Shown: positions 15,517-23,651 of the stretch, one piece after another
How the letters are laid out: each line of letters starts with the position of its first letter
Numbering within the stretch: position 1 is the first letter of the stretch
NCBI GenBank assembly: GCA_900546575.1
Contig: URDM01000032.1
Span: 1-30,671 of the forward strand
DNA from: an uncultured Prevotella sp.
Lineage (GTDB): Bacteria; Bacteroidota; Bacteroidia; Bacteroidales; Bacteroidaceae
Reading direction: 5' to 3'
DNA length: 30,671 nucleotides
Translations under genes and position numbers: made by a program
Notes under the pieces: generated by a model
Databases searched by the model: none
What the model was told of the DNA's origin: nothing
Seen by the model: only the letters and a program-made list of their open reading frames with translations

Positions 15517-18500
15517 TTATTTATATATTTTCTTTATCTCCGCACCACGATAGTAGTGCAGCAGTATCTGGTCGTAGTTATATCCCTTGGCTCCCATTAC
15601 TGCGGCACCAATCTGGCAGAGGCCTACACCATGTCCCCATCCGGCACCAGTCAGTCGGAAGGTTTGCGGCACTCCGTCCTTGACGTCGTCCTTGTCGACA
15701 ACGAAGGCGCTACTGTACAGATGAGTATCACTCAGAGCGCGGCGTATTTCCAGTTCCTTACCGATGGTGAACGACTGCTTGGTGCCAACAATCTTCAGTC
15801 GGCAGATGCGTCCGCTGCGTCCTCGTTCTACGGGGATAAGGTCGACGATGCTGCCAAAGTCAATCTTCAGGCGTTCAGTCACGAGGTCTTGCAGTTGCTC
15901 TTGCGTATAGGTGACGTGCCAACGGTAGAAGTCGGTAGTCTCCTGGTCGTAATCGTTGAGCACCTCAGAGAGTATCTGTCGGTCGTTGGTGTTGCACAAC
16001 GATTCGGGTGCGGTACGTATCCATTCTTCGGCGTTAGCCTCGATGGTGAGGTCGGGCAGATTGGTAGAGGCATCCTCTTTGCTCTGGACATTAGCCACAT
16101 CCCTTACAGCCACGAGATAAGGCTTCTTGATATTCTCCCAGCAGTACTGGAATTCCTCGGTAGCGCCGCCACAGCATTTGGAGAAGCGGGCGTCGCAGAT
16201 CTCGTTGTCGTTCAGGAGTATCTGTCCGCGTGTGGCGTGAATTGCCTGCGCCACTTGCGGGCTTGTCGCCTTTGTTATGCCTTGGTAGCGTTGGCAATGG
16301 TCGTCGGCGCAAACGTCGAAGATGGTATGGTCTTCGCGGTCGTACCACTTTATGAGTTCGTCGTCCTTGCGTATGAACGAGAAGAATCCGTTTTGTCCGG
16401 CACTTGTCTGCTGTTTGCGTCGCTGTTCCATCTGTGCGAGCAGCCAGCTGCGCGATATTACGGCATGGGCCTTGAGCAGTTCGATGCTCGATGTGGCGCT
16501 CATCTCGCTCGATATTACGCTTTCGAGATAAGTCTCAACGGGCAGTTCGTTGATGGCGCACACCTTGTCGGAGTCGACAACGAGTCGCAACGTGCCGAGG
16601 AAGGTCTGTGTCTCCTGACGCTCCCAATGGAAGTTGACGCCTATTGTGACGTCGTGAAGCGAGAACGATGCGTCGGTCGACTGTGGGTGGAAGGTGAGTT
16701 CGCGGTATTGCATTCCGTTCCAGAGGATTCCGCCTTCGTGGAATTCTACAGTCTGTTCGCCCTCGATAAGGTTGCCCTTTGCCATGTAAGGCTTGTTGAG
16801 CGAGAACGAAATCTTGGCACCGCTAACAATACCGACCGATACTGACGGCTGCTTGCCGGCAAAGTGGCAGTCTTGCGAAGCCTCGTTGGAGCGTGAGCGC
16901 AGCTTTTCGGTTGTCTCTGCAAATTCTGACGGCTTCATTCCGCACTCCTTCAGTATGTCGAGAGCCTCGTCGGGAGTGATGGCTTCGAAGTCTTCGCGGC
17001 GAGGTGTGACTATAAATCCAGCCATGTCCAAGGCTCCAGGACTGACGAGTCGCTGGGCGTTGCCGCTATTGAAGTAGCAGTCGGGGCGATGCTTGCTGCG
17101 CGGGATTACCACCGACAGATAGTTGTCGCCATCGCGCCATGCCAGGATGTTCATCATTGGTTCTGTGTCGCCACCGTGCATAGGCAGCGAGGCGTAAAGA
17201 TTGCGGAATAGCTGTTCGCCCGTAGAGCGGTCGGCACAACGTATTGCGAACAATGGTATGGGTGTGTTTTTGAGAGCAGCCAGTTCGCCCTTGTCGTCCT
17301 TCTTGATGAGAATGTCGAGGTCGTGGCTAAGTCGTGCCCAGTCGTTCTGCAAAGGCAGCATGCCCGAGCAGATAGCCTGGAAGTGCATATGGTCGGGTGC
17401 TGAAGCTCCACATTTCGGTCCGTTGTAGAAGACGGTAAGTGTAGGGTAGGCATCAAGCAGTCGGTACACCTCGCCATAGTTCAATCCGATGCTTTGCGGG
17501 CGGTGTGCACGCAGAGGAATGGTGAAATGCTGCGGCATTATAGGGAACGGGTTGACAAGCAGGGTGAAGTTCTTGTCAATATGTTTTTGCATCTGTTCGG
17601 CTGGTCGGTTCTGTTCGCACAGGAAGCATGGGCGCTGGGCTATAGCCTTCTTCTCGATGTTGGCGCCGGTGGACACGATGCGGGCAGGGTTGAACTGAAG
17701 TTTAAGCGTAATCTCGCCACATGAAAGTTCGCGCGTCTTCACGTTGCGCAGGTCGTGGAAGTGGTGTCGGGCATCAGCCCACACTTCAAGTTGCCGGTTG
17801 AAGAAGCGTTGCAGCGAACTGTCGGTATTAGCGTCAGCGTTGCCAGCCGACATCTGTTGGCGAGCTGAGATTTCGAGCGTGCGCAGACGGTCCTTGTAGA
17901 GGTTGTTTGCGTTCTGGCGTTCGATGCTCAGGGCGGCGTCGCTGTTGCCGTCCCAGCGGCGGCACAGGTAGAGTTCGTCGAAGATGCGTCCGATGCGGTA
18001 TTTGCGTGAGAATGCAAGTCCGAGGGCGTAATCTTCGCCATAGCTTGTATTGGGGAATTGAATCTGGCGTAATATAGGGGTGAAGAAAGCACGTGGAGCG
18101 CCGAGTCCGTTTATGCGCAATGCGTTGTTGGGACCGTTAAGGTCGGTCCACTCGCTATGGTCGATAAGTCCCGGGGGGAGTGTTTCGAGCTGGAAGTTGC
18201 ACATACGGTAGCTTCCTATAATCATGGCAGCTCCCTGACGATGGAACTCGTCAACTATGCGTTGCAGGGTTTGTGGCGACGAATACAGGTCGTCGCTGTC
18301 GAGCTGTACGGCAAAGCGTCCGCATCGCTCGTCGTCGATAGCCACGTTCCAGCATCCGCCAATGCCGAGGTCGAAGCGTGTGGGTACAATATGGATGAGT
18401 CGTTTGTCGGCTTTGGCAATATTGTTGAGTATTTCGAAGGTGCCGTCGGTAGAGTGGTTGTCTACAACTATTACGTTGTACTTGAATGTAGTCTTCTGGC

Positions 18501-19332
18501 TGAGTGCCGATTTCACGGCATCGGCTACGGTCTTGGCACGGTTGTACACGGGAATTACAACTGAAGCCTCGCAGTTGAAGTCCTGTTCGCTGAAGTCGGG
18601 TTTGCAGTAGTGTGAAGTGTCAACCGTTGCACCAATCTTCTCAAGGTGGCGTGTGGCGGCTTGCTCCATCTCCACCTGCACTTCACGGTTGCGCGGATTG
18701 ACATAGTCGAACTGTCGCTCGCCGCTCTTACGGAGGTCGGTTTCGATTTGTGTGTAGAGATATTCGTTGATGTGGAAGATCTCGGCTTTTCGGCTGATGT
18801 ACAGGCGCAAGTCGTATAGTCCGGCATACTTGTATTCGGCCGTCTGCTGTTTGGCGGCATAGTCGTGCAGAAGCGACGAGCGTATGAGTATGAGTTGTCC
18901 GAAGTCGAAGTCGTCGCGGATGCTGCCCTTCTGATAGTCGATGGTGGGATGCTTCTCGGTCAGTCCGTCCTTCTGTATGTAGCTGTCGGCGTACACCATT
19001 CCGGCACCGCTGTCGGTAGCCACGCGTAGCATTCTGTCAAGCGCATGCTGTCCCAGGCTCACGGGTGTGGCCTTGAGATTGAGCAATACATACTCGGCAT
19101 CGGTATTGGCTTCTACTTCGAGAAGGGTTCGGGATGCGTTCGGGTTGTCGACATTGATGAATGTGAGGTCATCGATGTTTTTTTTGCCGTCTTCGCATTG
19201 GCAGACATGGCTGTCGCCATTCACCAACAGGTTAATATGTTGTATTGTTTTGCTTTGGCGTAGCGTTTGCAGCAACTCTTCCAAGTCGTTTATGTCGCTG
19301 CAAGGCATAAAGCAGTCTATTTTTTCTCTCAT
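15517..19332 (-). CDS. four-part fusion: GT-like, GT2, HIT/DUF4922-like and SpoIID domains
   Basis: This protein has 1271 residues with no signal peptide or membrane segment. Domains in order: (1) about 1-215, a degenerate glycosyltransferase-like region (LLVNGD, MVYADSYIQ) without a clear catalytic site. (2) About 255-465, a family 2 glycosyltransferase: ASVVIPVYNRAKTV (256-269), VIVVDNHSTDGT and the metal-binding LDSDD (344-348). (3) About 500-800, a region like DUF4922 and the GalT/ATP-adenylyltransferase branch of the HIT superfamily: CFLC (569-572) and GASAPDHMHFQ with His648 and His650. (4) About 860-1271, a SpoIID/LytB domain: ELPVETYLESVISSEM with the expected catalytic Glu943, KAHAVISRSW, SKCCGGATEE, and GAGWGHGVGLCQIGA near the C-terminus. 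SpoIID-type enzymes cleave peptidoglycan glycan strands. Its own promoter is at 19388-19420, and a transporter follows 2 bases after the stop. Confidence 0.85.
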   Translation of the reverse strand: MREKIDCFMPCSDINDLEELLQTLRQSKTIQHINLLVNGDSHVCQCEDGKKNIDDLTFINVDNPNASRTLLEVEANTDAEYVLLNLKATPVSLGQHALDRMLRVATDSGAGMVYADSYIQKDGLTEKHPTIDYQKGSIRDDFDFGQLILIRSSLLHDYAAKQQTAEYKYAGLYDLRLYISRKAEIFHINEYLYTQIETDLRKSGERQFDYVNPRNREVQVEMEQAATRHLEKIGATVDTSHYCKPDFSEQDFNCEASVVIPVYNRAKTVADAVKSALSQKTTFKYNVIVVDNHSTDGTFEILNNIAKADKRLIHIVPTRFDLGIGGCWNVAIDDERCGRFAVQLDSDDLYSSPQTLQRIVDEFHRQGAAMIIGSYRMCNFQLETLPPGLIDHSEWTDLNGPNNALRINGLGAPRAFFTPILRQIQFPNTSYGEDYALGLAFSRKYRIGRIFDELYLCRRWDGNSDAALSIERQNANNLYKDRLRTLEISARQQMSAGNADANTDSSLQRFFNRQLEVWADARHHFHDLRNVKTRELSCGEITLKLQFNPARIVSTGANIEKKAIAQRPCFLCEQNRPAEQMQKHIDKNFTLLVNPFPIMPQHFTIPLRAHRPQSIGLNYGEVYRLLDAYPTLTVFYNGPKCGASAPDHMHFQAICSGMLPLQNDWARLSHDLDILIKKDDKGELAALKNTPIPLFAIRCADRSTGEQLFRNLYASLPMHGGDTEPMMNILAWRDGDNYLSVVIPRSKHRPDCYFNSGNAQRLVSPGALDMAGFIVTPRREDFEAITPDEALDILKECGMKPSEFAETTEKLRSRSNEASQDCHFAGKQPSVSVGIVSGAKISFSLNKPYMAKGNLIEGEQTVEFHEGGILWNGMQYRELTFHPQSTDASFSLHDVTIGVNFHWERQETQTFLGTLRLVVDSDKVCAINELPVETYLESVISSEMSATSSIELLKAHAVISRSWLLAQMEQRRKQQTSAGQNGFFSFIRKDDELIKWYDREDHTIFDVCADDHCQRYQGITKATSPQVAQAIHATRGQILLNDNEICDARFSKCCGGATEEFQYCWENIKKPYLVAVRDVANVQSKEDASTNLPDLTIEANAEEWIRTAPESLCNTNDRQILSEVLNDYDQETTDFYRWHVTYTQEQLQDLVTERLKIDFGSIVDLIPVERGRSGRICRLKIVGTKQSFTIGKELEIRRALSDTHLYSSAFVVDKDDVKDGVPQTFRLTGAGWGHGVGLCQIGAAVMGAKGYNYDQILLHYYRGAEIKKIYK

Positions 19333-19387
19333 ATTTGTTTTATTTTTGTTTTGTGTGATGGTATTGTCAACAAAGATTTTGATACTG

Positions 19388-19420
19388 CAAATTTAGTGAA
19401 TTTATTCATCATACAGCAAA
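19388..19420 (-). promoter_or_regulatory. Bacteroidetes-type promoter for the fusion-transporter unit
   Basis: On the minus strand, TTTG (19417-19420) is followed after 21 bases by TAAATTTG (19388-19395), an exact -7 box. It would give a leader of about 50 bases before the ATG at 19332. Confidence 0.7.
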
Positions 19421-19446
19421 AAAGTGTGTATATTTTTATTTCAGAT

Positions 19447-19477
19447 TTTGAAGTTCAAAATAATTGTTCTAACTTTA
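19447..19477 (+). promoter_or_regulatory. promoter for the phytase-like protein
   Basis: TTTG (19447-19450), a 19-base spacer, then TAACTTTA (19470-19477), which matches TAnnTTTG at all but the last base. The ATG follows at 19498. It is divergent from the 19388-19420 promoter. Confidence 0.6.
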
Positions 19478-19497
19478 GCTTTCAAAATATTAGTTTT

Positions 19498-20613
19498 ATG
19501 AGAAAGTTTTTATTGACAGTATCGTTATTTCCCGTAGCATTAATGGCTTTCTGCGAGGTGCCCGACTGGCACGTAGTGCGTTCGCATCCGCAGAAACATT
19601 TTCTCAATACCATTCCGCCAGGCAATTATAGTGGAATAGCCAATATGGGTGGCGATGTGTATGCTATGGTGAGCGACAAGTCCGACTCGGCGCTTTATTT
19701 TAATGTGCGGCTGTATATAAGCAGGCAGACAGGCGAACTGCTGCAGGCTGAGTATATGGGCAGTAAGGGTAGGGTGGATGCTGCCGGACTTGACAACGAG
19801 GCAATTGCCAAGGTGTCGGATTCTACAATCGTAGTGGCAAGCGAACAATGCTTCCGGCTGAAAGAATATCTCATAGATGAGAATGGTAGGGAAGCTATGG
19901 GCGAAGCCGATGTAAATGAAAAAACTGCAGAAGCTGAAGGAAAGCGAAATGTTGCAGACGGCAAGGCTCAGCCGAAATTGTGGGAGTGGTCAATGCCAGA
20001 GAAAGAGTTCTGGCCAAACTATGGATATGAGTCGTTGGCTTACGACAGCATCGGCCGTAAGCTTTGGACTATCAACGAGAGTACGATGCGACGCGACGGC
20101 AAGGCTGCCACGCCTCAGGATCCGCATAAGAATGTGCTTAGGCTGATGTCGTTCAATCGCGACGACTTGACAGCCGCTCCCGTGGCTTATCTCTATCGTA
20201 TGGACATGCCTACGACTATGAAGGCAGCCCAGACGTATGCTATGGGTGTGAGTGAGTTGTGTGCGTTGCCCGACGGCCAACTGCTTGTGTTGGAGCGTGA
20301 GGCTTTCGTGCCGAAAACCAAGCTAGGGGCTTTCTGCCAATGCAAGTTGTATGTGGTCAATCCGTCGGCAGAGAAACCTTATCCTTTAGAAAAAAGCGTT
20401 GAGGCTGATGCGCCTTACGTCAGCAAGCGTCTGCTTACTTCGTGGCGCACGACAATAACCCTGTTCAGTCAGAACTGGGCTAATTATGAGGGAATGTGTC
20501 TCGGACCGCGACTCGAGAATGGCGACCAGGTCGTAGTGCTGGTAAGCGACTCGCAAGACGGCTATGCTGGATTGCTGCGCGACTGGTTCAAGACAATAGT
20601 AATTTCGAATTAG
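19498..20613 (+). CDS. secreted protein of the esterase-like/phytase-like beta-propeller family
   Basis: The start is placed at the ATG at 19498, which gives an N-terminal signal (MRKFLLTVSLFPVALMAFC) and fits the promoter; the frame is open upstream to 19267 without merit. The 371 residues resemble the family known as 'esterase-like activity of phytase' (PF13449): YGYESLAYDSIGRKLWTINE (about 174-193), GVSELCALPDGQLLVLERE, and NWANYEGMCLGP near 327-338 followed by VVLVSDSQDG. Such proteins are predicted beta-propellers of uncertain substrate. The residue before the signal-end Cys is Phe, so a lipoprotein is less likely than ordinary cleavage. It stands alone, with its own promoter, and converges on the 20769 gene. 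Confidence 0.7.
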   Translation: MRKFLLTVSLFPVALMAFCEVPDWHVVRSHPQKHFLNTIPPGNYSGIANMGGDVYAMVSDKSDSALYFNVRLYISRQTGELLQAEYMGSKGRVDAAGLDNEAIAKVSDSTIVVASEQCFRLKEYLIDENGREAMGEADVNEKTAEAEGKRNVADGKAQPKLWEWSMPEKEFWPNYGYESLAYDSIGRKLWTINESTMRRDGKAATPQDPHKNVLRLMSFNRDDLTAAPVAYLYRMDMPTTMKAAQTYAMGVSELCALPDGQLLVLEREAFVPKTKLGAFCQCKLYVVNPSAEKPYPLEKSVEADAPYVSKRLLTSWRTTITLFSQNWANYEGMCLGPRLENGDQVVVLVSDSQDGYAGLLRDWFKTIVISN

Positions 20614-20768
20614 GAGTTAGGAATTAGGAGTTTTGAGTTTTGAATTATTCTCGGCTTCGCCTGCGATTGTGAATTGTTGAGTTACGAATTCTCAATTCAA
20701 AATTGGATAATTCAAAATCGGCAAAGCCGACAATTCAAAACTCAAAATTCCTAATTCAAAACTCAGAA
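20614..20768. repeat. long imperfect inverted repeat between convergent genes
   Basis: The left arm (about 20614-20668) and right arm (about 20714-20768) are imperfect complements built from AATTAGGAGTT and GAGTTTTGAATT type segments. Each arm also carries a small GC hairpin: GGCTTCGCC on the left, CGGCAAAGCCG on the right. The whole could fold into one extended stem with an AT-rich centre. It sits between two converging genes, so it may end transcription from both sides, or be a miniature non-coding element. Confidence 0.65.
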
Positions 20769-21215
20769 TTATTCTTCTTTCAGCAATTCGTTGAGAAACG
20801 AGTCCAAATCTTTGTCAAGGCCCTCCATCAGGTCCTTGCCGATTATAACGGTATCGTCGTCGGCTATGAACAGTTCGGCTATGTTCTCCTTGTCGTCATT
20901 CTCGAGCACAAAGCTGTATGGCTTCAGAATGCCAAGATTTTCGATGAGCTTTGCCGAAGCGTTCATGGTATTGTTGAGTATGCGTTCTACTGAGTCGTAG
21001 AAGTCCTCGTCGTTGTTGCCTATCCATTGCTCCACAACGCAACGGGTTATCTCGTTGTCGTCGTCGTCGAAAGCCAGCATCTCACCGCTTTCCTGCGACA
21101 CGCGCACATGAATGTCGGTCAGCGCCGAAACCTCGTCGTTGGTAGGAAACTTTTGGGCGATCTTCTTCAGAAAACGCTCAATCTGCTGTGTTGTCTGTTC
21201 TGATGGTTTTATCAT
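20769..21215 (-). CDS. conserved small acidic hypothetical protein
   Basis: This 148-residue protein runs from the ATG at 21215 (MIKPSEQTTQQIERFLKKIAQKFP). A start at 21245 would add ten residues, and the promoter at 21288-21319 allows either. It has no signal or membrane segment. An N-terminal amphipathic helix is followed by an acidic region with strings of Asp (FDDDDNEI, ELFIADDDTVII) and an acidic C-terminus. I do not recognise a function; it reads like a conserved Bacteroidales cytoplasmic protein. It stands alone, divergent from rnfC and convergent with the phytase-like gene. Confidence 0.65.
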   Translation of the reverse strand: MIKPSEQTTQQIERFLKKIAQKFPTNDEVSALTDIHVRVSQESGEMLAFDDDDNEITRCVVEQWIGNNDEDFYDSVERILNNTMNASAKLIENLGILKPYSFVLENDDKENIAELFIADDDTVIIGKDLMEGLDKDLDSFLNELLKEE

Positions 21216-21287
21216 TTTGGTTCTGACTTTTAGGTTTATGGCCATATCAACGCCTTGTTATTGGCGTGTCAACGGCTTGTTTATGTG

Positions 21288-21319
21288 CAAATGTACGTCT
21301 TTTTTATTGACAAGACAAA
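21288..21319 (-). promoter_or_regulatory. promoter for the small acidic protein
   Basis: On the minus strand TTTG (21316-21319), a 20-base spacer, and TACATTTG (21288-21295): a full match to the Bacteroidetes consensus. It is back to back with the rnfC promoter. Confidence 0.7.
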
Positions 21320-21348
21320 CAAAAGTGGAGAAAATATTAACATTTTTA

Positions 21349-21380
21349 TTTGTCGTTCCCGTTTAATAGTATTACTTTTG
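21349..21380 (+). promoter_or_regulatory. promoter for rnfC-rnfD
   Basis: TTTG (21349-21352), 20 bases, then TACTTTTG (21373-21380). Transcription would start about 40 bases before the ATG at 21427. This places a transcript start directly before rnfC, with no room for an upstream rnfB. Confidence 0.7.
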
Positions 21381-21426
21381 CATAATTCTAAAACTGAAAA
21401 TCGGACCCCAACACATTATCAATACA

Positions 21427-22749
21427 ATGAAGACATTCCGAATAGGAGGTATTTACCCCACAGAAAACAAGCTTACCGCCAAGAATCCGACTATGGAGGC
21501 CAGCCTACCCGAACGGGCCGTGTTTCCATTGGTTCAGCATATAGGCGCACCAGCCATTCCCGTGGTGGGCAAGGGTGACATCGTCAAGGTGGGAACACTC
21601 ATAGCCGAGGCCGACGGAGTGATGTCGGCACCAATCTATAGCTCGGTTTCGGGTACGGTGGCAGCTGTCGGCACGGCTGTCGACGAGTCGGGTAGTAGCA
21701 ATCCTGCTATAATAATAGATGTGGAAGGCGACGAGTGGGAGCCGTCAATCGACCGCTCCAACAATCTCGAAACTCTTGCGCAGCATCCCGAACTTACCCC
21801 TGAAGAGGTTTCGGCACGCATACGATGGGCAGGAGTGGCAGGGATGAGCCGGACGGGATTGCCCACACATGTAAAACTGGTACCTCCGACAGGTGTCAAG
21901 TTCGACAGCGTGATACTTAACGGAGTCGAGAGCGAACCGTATGCTACAGCCGACTATAGGCTGATGATGGAGCGTGCCGACGAGATACTCGTAGGTCTTG
22001 AACTCCTGATGTTTGCTGCGGAAGCGCAAAGCGGATACGTAGCAATAGGAGCCGACAAACCCTCGGCAATAGCCTTGATGCAGCAGAAGGTTGCCAACGA
22101 CAGTATTGAGATAGTTTCGCTCAAACCTAAATATCCGCAGGGATGCGAGCGCCAGCTCACAGACGCCGTGCTGAATCGCCAGATGTCGTCAGCGCCAACA
22201 GCCACGCCTGCCGACGTAGGAGCGGTTGTCGTGAGCGTAGCGACAGCCTTTGCCGTGTACGAGGCCGTGATGAAGAACAAGCCTCTCGTAGAGCGTTACG
22301 TTACGGTTAGTGGTAAGGAAATGGCGCATCCGGCCAACTTCCTCGCCCGCATAGGCACCCCCATAATCCATCTGATAGACGCATGTGGAGGAATACCGGT
22401 AAGCGACAATAAGGTATTGTCGGGCGGTCCGATGACTGGCAGGGCACTCAGTTGTCTTGACGCTCCAGTCATAAAGAGCACTTACTGCATCACAATAATG
22501 AGCGGACGTGAAGCCCTGCGCCATACGCCCAAACCATGTCTGCGTTGCGCCAAGTGCGTCGACGTGTGTCCGATGGGGCTCGAGCCTTATCTGCTTGCCC
22601 GACTTGCCATGCAGCAGAAGTGGAAGCAGGCCAAGCGCGAACATGTGTTGTCGTGCATGGAGTGTGGCTGCTGCCAGTTTGCCTGTCCGTCCTATCGTCC
22701 GCTGCTCGACTACATACGCATAGCCAAAGTGGCGCTAATCGAAAAGTAA
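21427..22749 (+). CDS. rnfC: divergent RnfC-like electron transport subunit
   Basis: RnfC is the peripheral Rnf subunit that in standard complexes binds NADH, FMN and two [4Fe-4S] clusters. The 440 residues align along their whole length with the family: start FRIGGIYPTENK, core, and two complete ferredoxin motifs, CLRCAKCVDVCP (371-382) and CMECGCCQFACP (410-421). Two signature sites deviate. The usual glycine-rich GLGGAxFP is GMSRTGLP (139-146), and the usual NAxECEPY is NGVESEPY (165-172). The stretch usually reading YPQGGE is YPQGCE. The clusters should form, but NADH/FMN binding may be lost or changed. It has its own promoter, and rnfD follows after 14 bases. No rnfB, rnfG, rnfE or rnfA is in the window. 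Confidence 0.85.
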   Translation: MKTFRIGGIYPTENKLTAKNPTMEASLPERAVFPLVQHIGAPAIPVVGKGDIVKVGTLIAEADGVMSAPIYSSVSGTVAAVGTAVDESGSSNPAIIIDVEGDEWEPSIDRSNNLETLAQHPELTPEEVSARIRWAGVAGMSRTGLPTHVKLVPPTGVKFDSVILNGVESEPYATADYRLMMERADEILVGLELLMFAAEAQSGYVAIGADKPSAIALMQQKVANDSIEIVSLKPKYPQGCERQLTDAVLNRQMSSAPTATPADVGAVVVSVATAFAVYEAVMKNKPLVERYVTVSGKEMAHPANFLARIGTPIIHLIDACGGIPVSDNKVLSGGPMTGRALSCLDAPVIKSTYCITIMSGREALRHTPKPCLRCAKCVDVCPMGLEPYLLARLAMQQKWKQAKREHVLSCMECGCCQFACPSYRPLLDYIRIAKVALIEK

Positions 22750-22763
22750 AAACGTCAATATTT

Positions 22764-23606
22764 ATGTCAGAACTCAAGATGTCGCTCTCGCCCCACATAC
22801 ATGGTGGCGACTGCATCAAGCGCAATACTTACGGCGTAATCTTCGCCCTTGTGCCAGCCCTGTTGATGGCTGTGTTCAGCTACGGTCTCAACGCCATATA
22901 TCTGGGCTGCTACAGTTTGGCTTCGTGCCTGTTGGCAGAGTGGCTCATCACACGCTATCTGATGCGCCGTCCCTGTTCGCTTGCAGACGGTACAGCCGTA
23001 ATCACGGCATTTGTAATGGCTCTCTGTCTGCCCGTACGTACGCCCTTCTGGACGGTGGTGCTCGGAGCCTTTGGAGCCATAGGATTGGGCAAGCTCGTCT
23101 ATGGAGGGGCAGGGCGCAATTCGGTTAATCCGGCTATCGTAGGAGTCTGTGTCACGCTTCTGTGTCCGGGCAGCCTCGTGCTCTCGCCCGGTATGGGCTA
23201 TGGAGTAAAAAGCCCCTACTTGTTCGCCTTGGCTATGATTCTCGGTCTTGGATTCATGCTGTGGAAGCGCATAATCACATGGCACATCCCAATCAGCATA
23301 ATTGTCACAACTATAGTGCTGGCAGGCGTGACGGCTGTAGCCGACCCTGCTTATGCCGACCCGTTCAATCTTGTGCTTGGTGGCGGAACGCTCCTTGGAG
23401 CCGTATTCATGGCGACCGACTACACTACGTCGCCAATGTCGCGCCCAGGCAAGATATTCTACGGAATAGCTATAGCTTCCATAGCCGTAATGCTGCGCAC
23501 CCATGGCGAAGAACGCAACGCCATGCTTATTGCTATATTTGCCATGAACATTCTCACTCCAATTGTTGACAGAATATTCAAGCCGCGGCGCTACGGTAAG
23601 GCGTAG
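22764..23606 (+). CDS. rnfD: short RnfD-like membrane subunit lacking the FMN loop
   Basis: RnfD is an integral subunit of Rnf that normally carries a covalently bound FMN on a Thr in an external loop with an (S/T)GAT-type motif. The start at 22764 (MSELKMSLSPHIHGGD) matches the family's SPSPHxHGGD opening. The 280 residues show several hydrophobic segments, KLVYGGAGRNSVNPAIVG (110-127), the ITWHIPISI segment (171-179) and MATDYTTSPMSRPGK (216-230), all typical. Between about residues 140 and 150 the usual long loop with the GAT motif and its ~40-60 residues is missing: LSPGMGYGVKSPYLF runs straight into the next membrane segment. The flavin attachment site is therefore absent. It follows rnfC by 14 bases and precedes galE by 45. 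Confidence 0.85.
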   Translation: MSELKMSLSPHIHGGDCIKRNTYGVIFALVPALLMAVFSYGLNAIYLGCYSLASCLLAEWLITRYLMRRPCSLADGTAVITAFVMALCLPVRTPFWTVVLGAFGAIGLGKLVYGGAGRNSVNPAIVGVCVTLLCPGSLVLSPGMGYGVKSPYLFALAMILGLGFMLWKRIITWHIPISIIVTTIVLAGVTAVADPAYADPFNLVLGGGTLLGAVFMATDYTTSPMSRPGKIFYGIAIASIAVMLRTHGEERNAMLIAIFAMNILTPIVDRIFKPRRYGKA

Positions 23607-23651
23607 CATAAACTCTAAAAACCCATTTATCAACTATAAAAATTAAAAGTT

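Noticed and set aside
15478..16845. Plus-strand open frame of 455 codons
   Set aside because: It lies antisense to the 1271-residue fusion gene, whose domains are clear. The frame results from codon bias on the opposite strand.
21249..21268. Small hairpin CGCC / GGCG upstream of the acidic protein gene as a riboswitch
   Set aside because: The stem is only 4 bp and no larger conserved fold is seen.
22767..23633. Minus-strand open frame of 288 codons
   Set aside because: Antisense shadow of rnfD; composition rich in His, Tyr and Arg with no plausible fold.
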